A stretch of 64,000 nt of DNA. It comes from Agreia sp. Leaf283. GTDB taxonomy: Bacteria > Actinomycetota > Actinomycetes > Actinomycetales > Microbacteriaceae. Under the pieces are notes generated by a model, which had not been told where the DNA came from, ran no database searches, and saw only the letters and a program-made list of their open reading frames with translations. The position numbers and the translations under genes were made by a program. Positions 26,702-35,900 of this stretch are shown piece by piece. Within the stretch, counting starts at the first letter, position 1. Every line of letters begins with the position of its first letter. The DNA lies in assembly GCF_001422485.1 (NCBI RefSeq), contig NZ_LMNF01000004.1, positions 124,001 through 188,000 of the forward strand. The letters run 5' to 3'.

Positions 26702-28242
26702 CGAACCCCGTGCAGCAGGGCCCCGCCCAGACGATGCCGTGTGTGCGCTGCGGATCGCCCGTTCCGCGCAGCTCGCAGTTCTGCCTCGCATGCGGAACGC
26801 CGACCTCGACCCGCAGCCAGGCAGCGGCGCTGGGGGGCCCGGAGGTTCCGGTGCAGGCCGCGTGGCAGCCGACGCCCGTGAACGCGCCCATCCTGCTCTC
26901 GACGATCGTGCCCGCGAACTACGGCCGGCGGGTGCTGGCGTTTCTCATCGACGGCGCGTTCGGGGGCGTGCTCACGACGATCATCGCGCTGCCCATCATC
27001 TGGATCGCGGCCGCCTCGGTGGCTCCCGGCAGCACCTTCGAACTGGCCGGTCTGCCCTCTGCGCTGATCAGTCTCGCGAGCGGCCTCTATCCGCTGGCCA
27101 TGCTGGTGCTGCAGGCGTTCACCGGCTTCTCGCTCGGCAAGCGCATCATGGGCCTGCGCATCGTGAAGGTCGAGAGCCTTATCCGCCCGGGCCTGGGTCG
27201 CATGCTGCTGCGTGGCGTGATCGTCGGAGCCTCGAACATCGTGATCGGCATCGGCCCGCTGCTCGTGTACCTGTCTCCGCTGTGGGATCCGTCGAAGCGC
27301 CTTCGCGGCTGGCACGACCGCCTTTCGGGCACGTGGGTCATCGACGTGACGCGGGGCCCGAACCCGTTGGCGAAGAACGCCGGCGAGATCGTCGACGATG
27401 TGCCCGCTGTCGAGAAGACGCGGCGGCCGAAGGCGGCGCCGGTGCCGGCAGCGGTTGTGCCCGCCGCGCCCGCGGCGCAGGCTCCTGTCGTGCAGTCGCT
27501 GTCACAGGCTCCGGATGCGTATTCGTACGCGCCGCCGAGCGTTGCGGCGGCTGCGCCGTCTGCTCCTCCGGTCGCTCCCGCGCCGACCGCTCCTCCGGCT
27601 CCCCCGGCCCCTGCGTTCTCGGCTCCGCTCGCCTCGGCGCTGCCGCCGTCTGCGCCGCCCGTGCCCGTGAACCCCGACGTTCCGTCGTATCCGTTCGCGT
27701 CGGCATCCGGAGCGCCCGCGGCACCGGCGGCGCCGGTCGCCCCCGCGGCGCCCGCCGCACCGGTCGCCCCCGCGGCATCGGTTGCGCCGCCCGTGCCCTC
27801 AGGACCGATCGAGGCGATTCCGAGCTTCGATCCCCTGCCCCCTTTCGGTGGCGAGGACCTCGACGGGACCAAGCTCAGCAACTCCGTGCCCGCGCAGGCG
27901 CTGCCCACCGGAACCGTGACGCTGCTGTTCGACACGGGCGAGAGCTACGTGATCGCGGGCCATGGCGTGCTCGGCCGCGATCCCGTGTCGCCCTACGGTG
28001 CTGCCGACGACATGCTCGTGCAGGTCGCAGGCGACACCCGGTCGATCTCGAAGACCCATCTCGAATTCGAGGTGCAGGCCGGGAGCATCTGGGTGACCGA
28101 CCGACGCTCGACCAACGGCTCGGCCATCGTTCGGGCCGACGGTGTCGAGTCGCCGATCACGCCCGGACAGCGCATGACCCTGCGCAGCGGCGACCGGGTG
28201 CGCATCGGCACGCGCGTCTTCACCCTCACGGTGGCCCCGTGA
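26698..28242 (+). CDS. Zinc-ribbon / RDD membrane / FHA domain protein
   Basis: The 514-residue protein has an N-terminal zinc ribbon with two CxxC pairs (MPCVRCG and FCLACG). An RDD membrane domain follows with about four hydrophobic helices (RRVLAFLIDGAF; FSLGKRIMGLRIVK), then a long Ala/Pro-rich linker. The C-terminal FHA domain carries GRDP and RSISKTHLEF and binds phosphothreonine peptides. GTG 26698 follows GAAGGAGGG and overlaps the previous stop by 4 bp. It probably links the kinase to the membrane machinery. Confidence 0.88.
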   Translation: MTNPVQQGPAQTMPCVRCGSPVPRSSQFCLACGTPTSTRSQAAALGGPEVPVQAAWQPTPVNAPILLSTIVPANYGRRVLAFLIDGAFGGVLTTIIALPIIWIAAASVAPGSTFELAGLPSALISLASGLYPLAMLVLQAFTGFSLGKRIMGLRIVKVESLIRPGLGRMLLRGVIVGASNIVIGIGPLLVYLSPLWDPSKRLRGWHDRLSGTWVIDVTRGPNPLAKNAGEIVDDVPAVEKTRRPKAAPVPAAVVPAAPAAQAPVVQSLSQAPDAYSYAPPSVAAAAPSAPPVAPAPTAPPAPPAPAFSAPLASALPPSAPPVPVNPDVPSYPFASASGAPAAPAAPVAPAAPAAPVAPAASVAPPVPSGPIEAIPSFDPLPPFGGEDLDGTKLSNSVPAQALPTGTVTLLFDTGESYVIAGHGVLGRDPVSPYGAADDMLVQVAGDTRSISKTHLEFEVQAGSIWVTDRRSTNGSAIVRADGVESPITPGQRMTLRSGDRVRIGTRVFTLTVAP

Positions 28243-29063
28243 GCCCCCCGCCGACCATCGGCGCGTCGACGATCGTGCTGCGCTCCGGCGCCGCCACGCA
28301 CCGCGGCCTGAAGCGGGCCACCAACGAAGACGCCTACCTGGCGTCGTCGCCCGTGTTCCTCGTGGCCGACGGCATGGGCGGGCATGAGGCGGGTGAACGC
28401 GCGAGCGCCATCGTGGTCGAGTCGTTCGACGGGCTCACCGGCCGGTCGACGGTCGACCCCACCGAGGTGCGCGCCGCCTTCGACCGCGCCTACCGGTCGA
28501 TCGCCGAGCTCAGCACCAGCGGGCGGCGGCGTGCCGGAACCACCGTGTCGGGAGTGGCGATCGTCGACAGCGAGGGCGCGGCCGTGTGGCTCATCTTCAA
28601 CCTGGGCGACTCGCGCACCTACCGCCTCAACTCGGGCGTGCTCGAGCAGATCAGCATCGACCACTCGGTTGTTCAGGAACTACTCGATGGCGGCGGCATC
28701 GACGCCGCAGAGGCGGCCGTGCATCCCGCCCGCAACGTGATCACCCGTGCCCTCGGGGCCGGCGGCGACTACCGTCCCGACTTCTGGCTCGTGCCCGTCG
28801 AACCCGGCGATCGCATGTTCATGTGCTCCGATGGCATCTCCGGCGAGATCGACACGGAGTCGATCGCCCGAATACTCTCGAGTGAGAAGGATCCTCAGGT
28901 GGCGGCCGACCGGCTCGTGCGCGAGGGCATGGCTCGGGGAGGCCACGACAACCTCACGGCGGTCGTGGTCGATGCCTCGCTGCCCGCAGCGGGGTCGAAT
29001 GCGGCCCTGCCCGACGACACCATCCCCCGCGGATCCGTGCCGACCGAAGGAGCCGTGCGATGA
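28239..29063 (+). CDS. PP2C-type Ser/Thr protein phosphatase
   Basis: This 274-residue soluble enzyme has the PP2C metal and catalytic motifs in order: NEDAY, FLVADGMGGHEAGERAS, FNLGDSRTYR, MCSDGISGEID and GGHDNLTAVVVDA. It removes phosphate from Ser/Thr residues using two Mn or Mg ions. With the kinase at 30556 and three FHA-type readers, it completes a phosphorylation switch inside the cluster. GTG 28239 overlaps the previous stop; the next ATG overlaps its own stop. Confidence 0.93.
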   Translation: MSPPPTIGASTIVLRSGAATHRGLKRATNEDAYLASSPVFLVADGMGGHEAGERASAIVVESFDGLTGRSTVDPTEVRAAFDRAYRSIAELSTSGRRRAGTTVSGVAIVDSEGAAVWLIFNLGDSRTYRLNSGVLEQISIDHSVVQELLDGGGIDAAEAAVHPARNVITRALGAGGDYRPDFWLVPVEPGDRMFMCSDGISGEIDTESIARILSSEKDPQVAADRLVREGMARGGHDNLTAVVVDASLPAAGSNAALPDDTIPRGSVPTEGAVR

Positions 29064-30559
29064 CCCGCCTCAACTACCAGCCCGGCCAGTGGCGCGGTGT
29101 CGTCGCGCCCGGCGCCGTCGCGCTGTTCCCCACCACCCTCGACGGCGAGCTGCTCGAACGCATCTGGCGCACCCTCGACGACGGGCACGGGCTGAGTGGC
29201 GTTCTCGAGGCCCTCACTGCCGAGTTCGGCACGAACCTCAAGGCCATCCCGCCGTTCGCCGTTGCTGTCGCCTCGGGGTCGGAGCTGCGCCTGGCCGTGC
29301 GCGGGGCGTTCCGCATCGACGTATCGGAGCCCGGCGCATCCGAGCCCGTGACCGTGGCGGGCGACGAGGTCACCACGTGGAACGAGCGCGTCGTGGCCGC
29401 CGCTGAGGGCTTCGTGGTGAGCAGCGACGGCCCCGACTCGTCCGACTGGTTCGCGATCCGCAGCGGCATCGTGCTGTGCCGCGCGGTGTCGTTCCGTATG
29501 GCGGGGCAGGCCGGGGCCGCTGCGTCGGCCGTTCCGGTCGTGGCCGTGGATGCGGCGCCGGCGCCTCAGGCGCCTGCAGCAGTAGTGCCCGTGGTCGAGA
29601 CTGTGGCCGAGCCAGCGCTGCCCGCCGAGACGATCGTTCCGGATGCGGCTCCCGCCGTTGAGCCCGAACCTGAGCCCGAACCCGAACCTGAGCCCGAGCC
29701 CGTCGTCGACGACCCCGACGACACCGTCGACGATGTCGAGCCCATCGAGGCCGACGACTTCGGGCCGACCGTCACGGAGCTGCCCGACGATGCCTACGAC
29801 CACCTCTGGGGTGCGACCGTGGTGAAGTCGGTCGAAGAGGCCGCCGTGCGACTCGACGACGACGAGTCGGCCGACGAGGAGAGCGCGGCGGCCCCTGCCC
29901 CTGCCTCAGCCACGGCGGCGCCCGCGCCCGATCCCGCGCCCGCGCCCGCACCCGCCGCATCCTTCACCCCGCCGGTGGAGGCCCCGAAGGTCTCGTCGAA
30001 GGAGTGGACCGCGCCGCCGCCGACGGGCCTCATCGACCGCGTTCCCGGCTTCGCGGGCGTCGGAGCGGCCGCCCCGAGCTGGAGTGAGCCCTCCACTCCT
30101 GCGGCGTCGCCGACCGCGGCAGCCAGCGAGAACGACCACGACGGGCTCACCGTCACCGTCTCCGAACTCGAGGCGATGCGCCGACTCGAGTCGGCCGACG
30201 AGGCCGCCACGGCAGGCGGGCCCGGCCGCATCGTGCTGGCGACGGGAGACGTCGTCACGCTCGACCGTCCCGTCATCGTGGGACGTCGGCCGCGGGCGCA
30301 GCGCGTGCAGGGCGATGTCCTCCCGCATCTGGTCACCGTGCCGAGCCCGGAACAAGACGTCTCGCGCAGCCACCTCGAGGTGCGGGTCGAGGGCCGGCAC
30401 GTGCTCGTAGTCGACCTCGACACCACCAACGGCTCGGTGCTGCACCGCGATTCAACGCCGCCCCTGCGTCTGTCTCCGGGCGAGGCGGTGCTCGTGCTGA
30501 ACGGCGACATCGTCGACATCGGCGACGGCGTTACCCTGCTCTTCGAGGATCTTCCGTGA
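29060..30559 (+). CDS. FHA domain protein with acidic repeat linker
   Basis: The 499-residue protein has an N-terminal globular domain of about 150 residues with no family I recognise. A long low-complexity acidic middle follows, including an EPEPEPEP tract near residues 200-220 encoded by a hexanucleotide-like DNA repeat. The C-terminal FHA domain (about 410-490) carries VGRRPR, SRSHLEVRVEG and DTTNGS. No membrane segment is seen. Both ends overlap neighbouring genes by 4 bp. A phosphothreonine-dependent scaffold between kinase and secretion ATPase is the likely role. Confidence 0.85.
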   Translation: MTRLNYQPGQWRGVVAPGAVALFPTTLDGELLERIWRTLDDGHGLSGVLEALTAEFGTNLKAIPPFAVAVASGSELRLAVRGAFRIDVSEPGASEPVTVAGDEVTTWNERVVAAAEGFVVSSDGPDSSDWFAIRSGIVLCRAVSFRMAGQAGAAASAVPVVAVDAAPAPQAPAAVVPVVETVAEPALPAETIVPDAAPAVEPEPEPEPEPEPEPVVDDPDDTVDDVEPIEADDFGPTVTELPDDAYDHLWGATVVKSVEEAAVRLDDDESADEESAAAPAPASATAAPAPDPAPAPAPAASFTPPVEAPKVSSKEWTAPPPTGLIDRVPGFAGVGAAAPSWSEPSTPAASPTAAASENDHDGLTVTVSELEAMRRLESADEAATAGGPGRIVLATGDVVTLDRPVIVGRRPRAQRVQGDVLPHLVTVPSPEQDVSRSHLEVRVEGRHVLVVDLDTTNGSVLHRDSTPPLRLSPGEAVLVLNGDIVDIGDGVTLLFEDLP

Positions 30560-32205
30560 ACGCGCGCCGACCGCCGTCTCCCCCACCCGAGATCGCCGGG
30601 TTCGAACACGAGCAGCTGCTCGGCTCGGGCGGGTTCGCCGACGTCTTCCTCTACGAGCAGCGGATGCCCCGGCGCAGGGTGGCCATCAAGGTGCTGCTGA
30701 GCGAGGCGCTCACGCCGGGCGCGCGTGAGAACTTCGACGCCGAGGCCAACCTCATGGCTCAGCTCTCCACGCACCCGTCGATCGTCACGATCTACCAGGC
30801 GGACATCGCCAAAGACGGCCGGCCCTACCTCGTGATGGAGTACTGCTCCCGGCCCAACCTCGCCGCTCGCTACCGCCGCGAGAAGATCAGCGTGGCGGAG
30901 GCGCTGCGCATCGGAATCCAGGTGGCGGGAGCCGTCGAGACCGCGCACCGGGCCGGCATCCTGCACCGCGACATCAAACCGGCGAATATTCTCACGACGG
31001 AATACAACCGACCCGCCCTCACCGACTTCGGCATCTCCGTGACCATGGTGGGCGGGGACGACGCTGCCGTGGGCATGTCGATCCCCTGGTCGCCGCCCGA
31101 GGTGTTCGGTCAGAGCTCGTCGAGCGGACCGGGCGGAGACATCTACGCCCTCGGCGCCACGGTCTACACGCTTCTGGCCGGGCGCAGCCCGTTCGAGGTT
31201 CCGGGCGGAAGCAACGGCGGGCTCGACCTGATCACGCGCATCCAGCAATCGCCGCTGTCTCGCACGGGCAGGGCCGACGTTCCCGACTCGCTCGAGCAGA
31301 TCCTTGCCACGTCGATGGCCAAGCGCGAGGAGGACCGCTTCGGTTCGGCCCTCGAGTTCGCCCGGGCGCTGCAGAAGGTGCAGCTCGAGCTGAGCCTCTC
31401 GGTCACGCCCGCCGACGTGCTCGACGACTCTCTGCCCTCTGCGGCCGAAGAGGAAGAGGACGACGGCAACACCCGCATCCGCGGGATCGTCACCATCGAC
31501 CCCACGGCGCCGGTCGCGGGCACCGCGACGCGTCGCCCCTATCCGGGGTCCGCGCCCGCCTCGACCGTTCCTCCCGTGCCTCCCGTCGGTGTTCAGCCCC
31601 CGTCCTTCTCGCAGAGTCACGGGCTCGCGCCGGAGGCCGTCGAGGCGACGCAGCGCCGCGGCCAGGTTCCACCGGTGGCCGGATTCCCGGCATCCACGCC
31701 CGTGGCGTTCGGACTCACCTCACCCGCCATCGAGCAGACGCAGCATCGCGCGCCCCAGCCGAGCGAGTTCGCCGATGCCGACCCGTCGAGCCGCTCCAAG
31801 AAGATCCCCATTCTGATCGGCGCGATCTCGCTCGTGGTGCTGCTCGCCGTGGGCGGCACGATCTTCGCGATCAACGCCAGCGGCGGCAGTCCGGCGGCGG
31901 TCGAGACCGACGATCCGGTCGACCCGATCGACGTCATCCCCGGCGGAACGGTCGCACCGCCGACCGACGTCGTGGGAGCCCCCGGCGAGGGCGGCGTCGT
32001 GTTCACCTGGTCGAACCCCGAACCGGAGAAGGGAGACGTCTACCAGTGGGGACTCCTCGTTCCCGGAACCGAGACCAGCCTCTCGTCGACCACCGACACC
32101 ACTGTGACGGTCGTGCCGACAGAGGGCCAGAAGACCTGCATCGAGGTGAGCGTCCGTCGCACCGACGGGCGCGCCTCCGAACCAGCGACGGGATGCGCAC
32201 CCTGA
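30556..32205 (+). CDS. Membrane Ser/Thr protein kinase with extracellular FN3-like domain
   Basis: The 549-residue kinase has the PknB-type catalytic domain: Gly loop GSGGFADV near residue 24, catalytic Lys in VAIKVLL, HRDIKPANIL near 136 and DFG near 156. After a Pro-rich juxtamembrane linker a single helix (about 416-438) crosses the membrane. The outer part of about 110 residues looks like one fibronectin-III domain with a Cys pair, not PASTA repeats. This resembles the Pkb2 kinase of bifidobacterial PFNA clusters. Targets are probably the FHA partners and the FtsK-like ATPase. Confidence 0.92.
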   Translation: MNARRPPSPPPEIAGFEHEQLLGSGGFADVFLYEQRMPRRRVAIKVLLSEALTPGARENFDAEANLMAQLSTHPSIVTIYQADIAKDGRPYLVMEYCSRPNLAARYRREKISVAEALRIGIQVAGAVETAHRAGILHRDIKPANILTTEYNRPALTDFGISVTMVGGDDAAVGMSIPWSPPEVFGQSSSSGPGGDIYALGATVYTLLAGRSPFEVPGGSNGGLDLITRIQQSPLSRTGRADVPDSLEQILATSMAKREEDRFGSALEFARALQKVQLELSLSVTPADVLDDSLPSAAEEEEDDGNTRIRGIVTIDPTAPVAGTATRRPYPGSAPASTVPPVPPVGVQPPSFSQSHGLAPEAVEATQRRGQVPPVAGFPASTPVAFGLTSPAIEQTQHRAPQPSEFADADPSSRSKKIPILIGAISLVVLLAVGGTIFAINASGGSPAAVETDDPVDPIDVIPGGTVAPPTDVVGAPGEGGVVFTWSNPEPEKGDVYQWGLLVPGTETSLSSTTDTTVTVVPTEGQKTCIEVSVRRTDGRASEPATGCAP

Positions 32206-32972
32206 TGACCGACGTCAGCACCACCGAATCGACCACGACCGACGCCAGCGTCGAGTACTGCGGCGAGTGGTTCACCCTCGACAGGAACAAGCCCTTCGAC
32301 ATCGGCCGCGACGCCGACCTCGACATCGACGACAACCAGTATCTGCACCGCCGCTTTCTGCAGATCGCCTACATCGACGGCCTGTGGTGGCTCATCAACG
32401 TGGGCTCGCGCCTCTCGGCCTCGATCTCGGATGCGACGGGGTCGATGCAGGCCTGGCTCGCCCCGGGTGCGCGGCTCCCCGTGGTGTTCGGCCTCACCTC
32501 CGTGGTCTTCACCGCCGGCCCGACGACCTACGAGTTCGTCGTGCACACCTCGACTCCGGCGTTCGTCGACTCGAAGCCCGTCTCCTCCAGCGACGGAACG
32601 ACCACGGTCGGGGCGGTCACGTTCACCCGCTCGCAGTGGCTGCTGATCCTCGCCCTCGCCGAGCCCATGCTCAAGCGCGAGGGAACGGGCACGAGCGAGA
32701 TCCCGTCATCGGCCGCGGCCGCCGAGCGCCTGGGCTGGGTGCTCAGCCGGTTCAACCGCAAGCTCGACAACGTGTGCGACAAGCTCAGCCGCCAGGGCGT
32801 CGACGGCCTGCGCGGCGGAGTGGGCGCGCTCGCCACCAACAGACGCGCGCGGCTCGTGGAGTACGCCGTGCTCTCTCGGCTCGTGACCCCCGCAGACCTT
32901 CCGGCGCTCGACGACGACACCGCCGACACTCCCCAGGCGCCCGCCGCGACCCCCACGAAGGATGCCCGCTAG
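32205..32972 (+). CDS. FHA-like protein with helical C-terminal domain
   Basis: The 255-residue product begins with a region that reads as an FHA-like beta sandwich (KPFDIGRDADLDIDDNQYLHRRFLQ: GRD and HRRF in the right order). A C-terminal helical part (WLLILALAEPMLKREG, AAAAERLGWVLSRFNRKLDN) follows, resembling a winged-helix arrangement. ATG 32205 overlaps the kinase stop by one base. It is placed just before the FtsK/SpoIIIE ATPase gene and may couple phosphorylation to it. The exact family is not recognised. Confidence 0.7.
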   Translation: MTDVSTTESTTTDASVEYCGEWFTLDRNKPFDIGRDADLDIDDNQYLHRRFLQIAYIDGLWWLINVGSRLSASISDATGSMQAWLAPGARLPVVFGLTSVVFTAGPTTYEFVVHTSTPAFVDSKPVSSSDGTTTVGAVTFTRSQWLLILALAEPMLKREGTGTSEIPSSAAAAERLGWVLSRFNRKLDNVCDKLSRQGVDGLRGGVGALATNRRARLVEYAVLSRLVTPADLPALDDDTADTPQAPAATPTKDAR

Positions 32973-32975
32973 TCC

Positions 32976-35900
32976 ATGCACATCAAACTCACGCTCTCGC
33001 GCGGCGGCGGAACCTCCACGAACGTCGCCGTCACGGCGGATGCGACGACCAGCGTCTCGAACGTGGCCGAGGCGTTGTACACGGCCGACCCCGACAACGA
33101 CGTTCAGCTCGCGCCACCGCGGCTGACGCTCCAGGTCACCGAGACCTCCGGCCAGACACGTGTTCTCGACCCGCAGTCCAACCTGCTCGACTCGGGCGTG
33201 CGCTCGGGCTCGACGATCGAGATACGCCAGCACAGCGACGACTTCAACGCGCCCGGCTCCGATCGGGGCGCTCCCGCGGCCACCCTGCGGGTGCTGTCGG
33301 GCCCGGATGCCGGTGCCGAGTTCGCGCTGCCGTTCGGCACCAGCTACATCGGCCGTGAGCGCGGTGTGGATGTGCGGCTCACCGACTCGCTCATCTCCAA
33401 ACGGCACGCTCGCATCACCGTGGGCGAGACCGTCGAGATCACCGACATGAACTCCGCGAACGGTCTGCTGATGGGCGGCGAGCAGGTGCCCCGCACCACG
33501 CTGAGCTCGGCCGACGTGGTGGTTCTGGGAGACACGGCCCTCTGCGTCGTTCCCCTGCAGCGTCTCGGCGGTGCGGCTCCCTCGACCCCCGTGATCGAGT
33601 TCAACCGTTCACCTCGCGTGGTCGCTCGCTACCCCGGAGACAAGTACCCGGCCCCCGAGCCCCCCGGCCGCCCGCAGCCCCAGCGCTTTCCGATCGTCGC
33701 CTTGATCGCGCCGCTCATCATGGGTGTCGTCCTCTACGCCTTCACCCGCAACATCCTCAGCGTGGTCTTCATCGCCCTGAGCCCGCTGTTGATGATCGGA
33801 ACGTACATCGATCACAAGCTCACGACGCGTCGGCAGATGAAGGACGCGATCAAGCAGTTCACCCTGTCGCTCAAGGCCTTCGTCGACAAGCTGCACGAGC
33901 GCCAGCGGCTGCAGCGGGCGGTTCGGCTGGGAGAGGCGCCCTCGGTGGCCGACAGCCTCGAGTCCGCCCATCGGCTGGGCCACCTGCTGTGGACCCACCG
34001 GCCCGAGCACGGCGCCTTCCTCGCCGTGCGCCTCGGGCTCGGAACCGCGCACAGCCGCGACAGCGTCACCCTGCCGCAGGCCAACGACACGCTCCCCGAG
34101 TACTGGGGCCAGCTCGAAGAGGTGGCCGAGAAGTTCTCGCTCATCGACAACGTGCCGATCGTGGCCGACCTGCGCGAATCGGGCGCGCTGGGCGTGGCCG
34201 GCAGCCTCGAGCTGCGCCGCGGCGTGACCCGCGGCGTGCTCGCCCAGCTCACCGCCCTGCACTCCCCCGCCGAGCTCGTGGTGTGCGCGCTCGTCTCGCC
34301 CGCGTCGCGCGAGAGCTGGGAGTGGCTCGAATGGATGCCGCACACCGGCTCCCCGCACAGCCCCCTGGCCGGCGATCACCTCGCCGACAACCCCGGATCG
34401 GGACTCGCCCTGCTGTCGCGCCTCGAGGAGCTCGTCGCCCAGCGCACGGCGGGAGCCCCCAGCGCTCGCGGTGCGCTCGAGAGCCCCGATCTGCGGCCGA
34501 AGAAAGACGACGAGTCGGACGTTCCGCTGCCCATCACCCCCGCGGTGATCGTGGTCATCGAAGACGACGTGCCCGTCGACCGGGGTCGCCTCAACCGCCT
34601 CGCCGAGCGCGGCGCCGACGCCAACGTTCACATCGTCTGGTCCGCGCCATCCATCGCCCACCTGCCGGCCGCGTGCCGCAGCTTCGTTAGCGTCGATTCG
34701 GATGTCGCCGGCGGCACCGTGGGCCAGGTCCGGCTGGGCGAGCACACCTACCCGGTCGTCTGCGAGACGGTCGAGCTCGAGGCGGCGCACCGCTACGCGC
34801 GGCATCTCGCCCCCGTCGTCGACGTGGGCTCGCCGATCGACGACGAGTCGGATCTGCCCCGCTCGGTGTCGTACCTCTCGCTCGTGGGCCCCGAGCTCGC
34901 CGAGCAGCCCGACGCCGTGGTCGAGCGCTGGCGCGAGAGCAACTCCATCGCCCTGCGCGACGGCTCGCCGCCGGTGCGCCGCAAGAAGGAGGGCTCGCTT
35001 CGGGCGCTCGTGGGTCACAGCGGAACCGAGCCGTTCTACCTCGACATCCGCAACCAGGGCCCGCACGCCCTCGTCGGCGGAACAACCGGAGCCGGCAAGA
35101 GCGAGTTCCTGCAGTCGTGGGTGCTGGGCATGGCGGCGGCGCATTCCCCCGACCGCGCCACCTTCCTCTTCATCGACTACAAGGGCGGCGCGGCCTTCGC
35201 CGACTGCGTGGCGCTGCCGCACACCGTGGGCCTCGTCACCGACCTGTCGCCGCACCTCGTGCGCCGCGCCCTCACCTCGCTGCGCGCCGAGCTGCGCTAT
35301 CGCGAGCACCTGCTCAACCGCAAGAAGGCGAAAGACCTGGTCTCGCTCGAGAAGACGGGCGACCCGGAGACGCCGCCGAGCCTGCTGATCGTGGTCGACG
35401 AGTTCGCCGCCCTCGTGCAGGAGGTGCCCGAGTTCGTCGACGGCGTCGTCGACGTGGCCCAACGAGGTCGTTCGCTCGGCCTGCACCTCATCCTCGCCAC
35501 GCAGCGTCCCGCCGGTGTCATCAAAGACAATCTGCGCGCCAACACCAACCTGCGCATCGCGCTGCGCATGGCCGACGCCGAGGACTCCTCCGACATTCTC
35601 GGAACGCCCATGGCCGCGTACTTCGACCAGTCGATCCCCGGTCGCGGGGCCGCGAAGACCGGCCCTGGCCGGCTCGCCTCGTTCCAGACCGGCTACGCGG
35701 GTGGGTGGACCACGAACGAGCCGCCCCGCCCGCGCATCGACATCACCGAGATGAACTTCGGTGCCGGCGCCGAGTGGGAGGTGCCGGAGGTCGAGGTCGT
35801 CGAGGCGGCCGACCCGGGGCCGAACGACATCGCGCGACTCGTCGCATCCATTCGCACGGCGGCCCGCCGGGCCGACATCCCCGACCCGCGCAAGCCGTGG

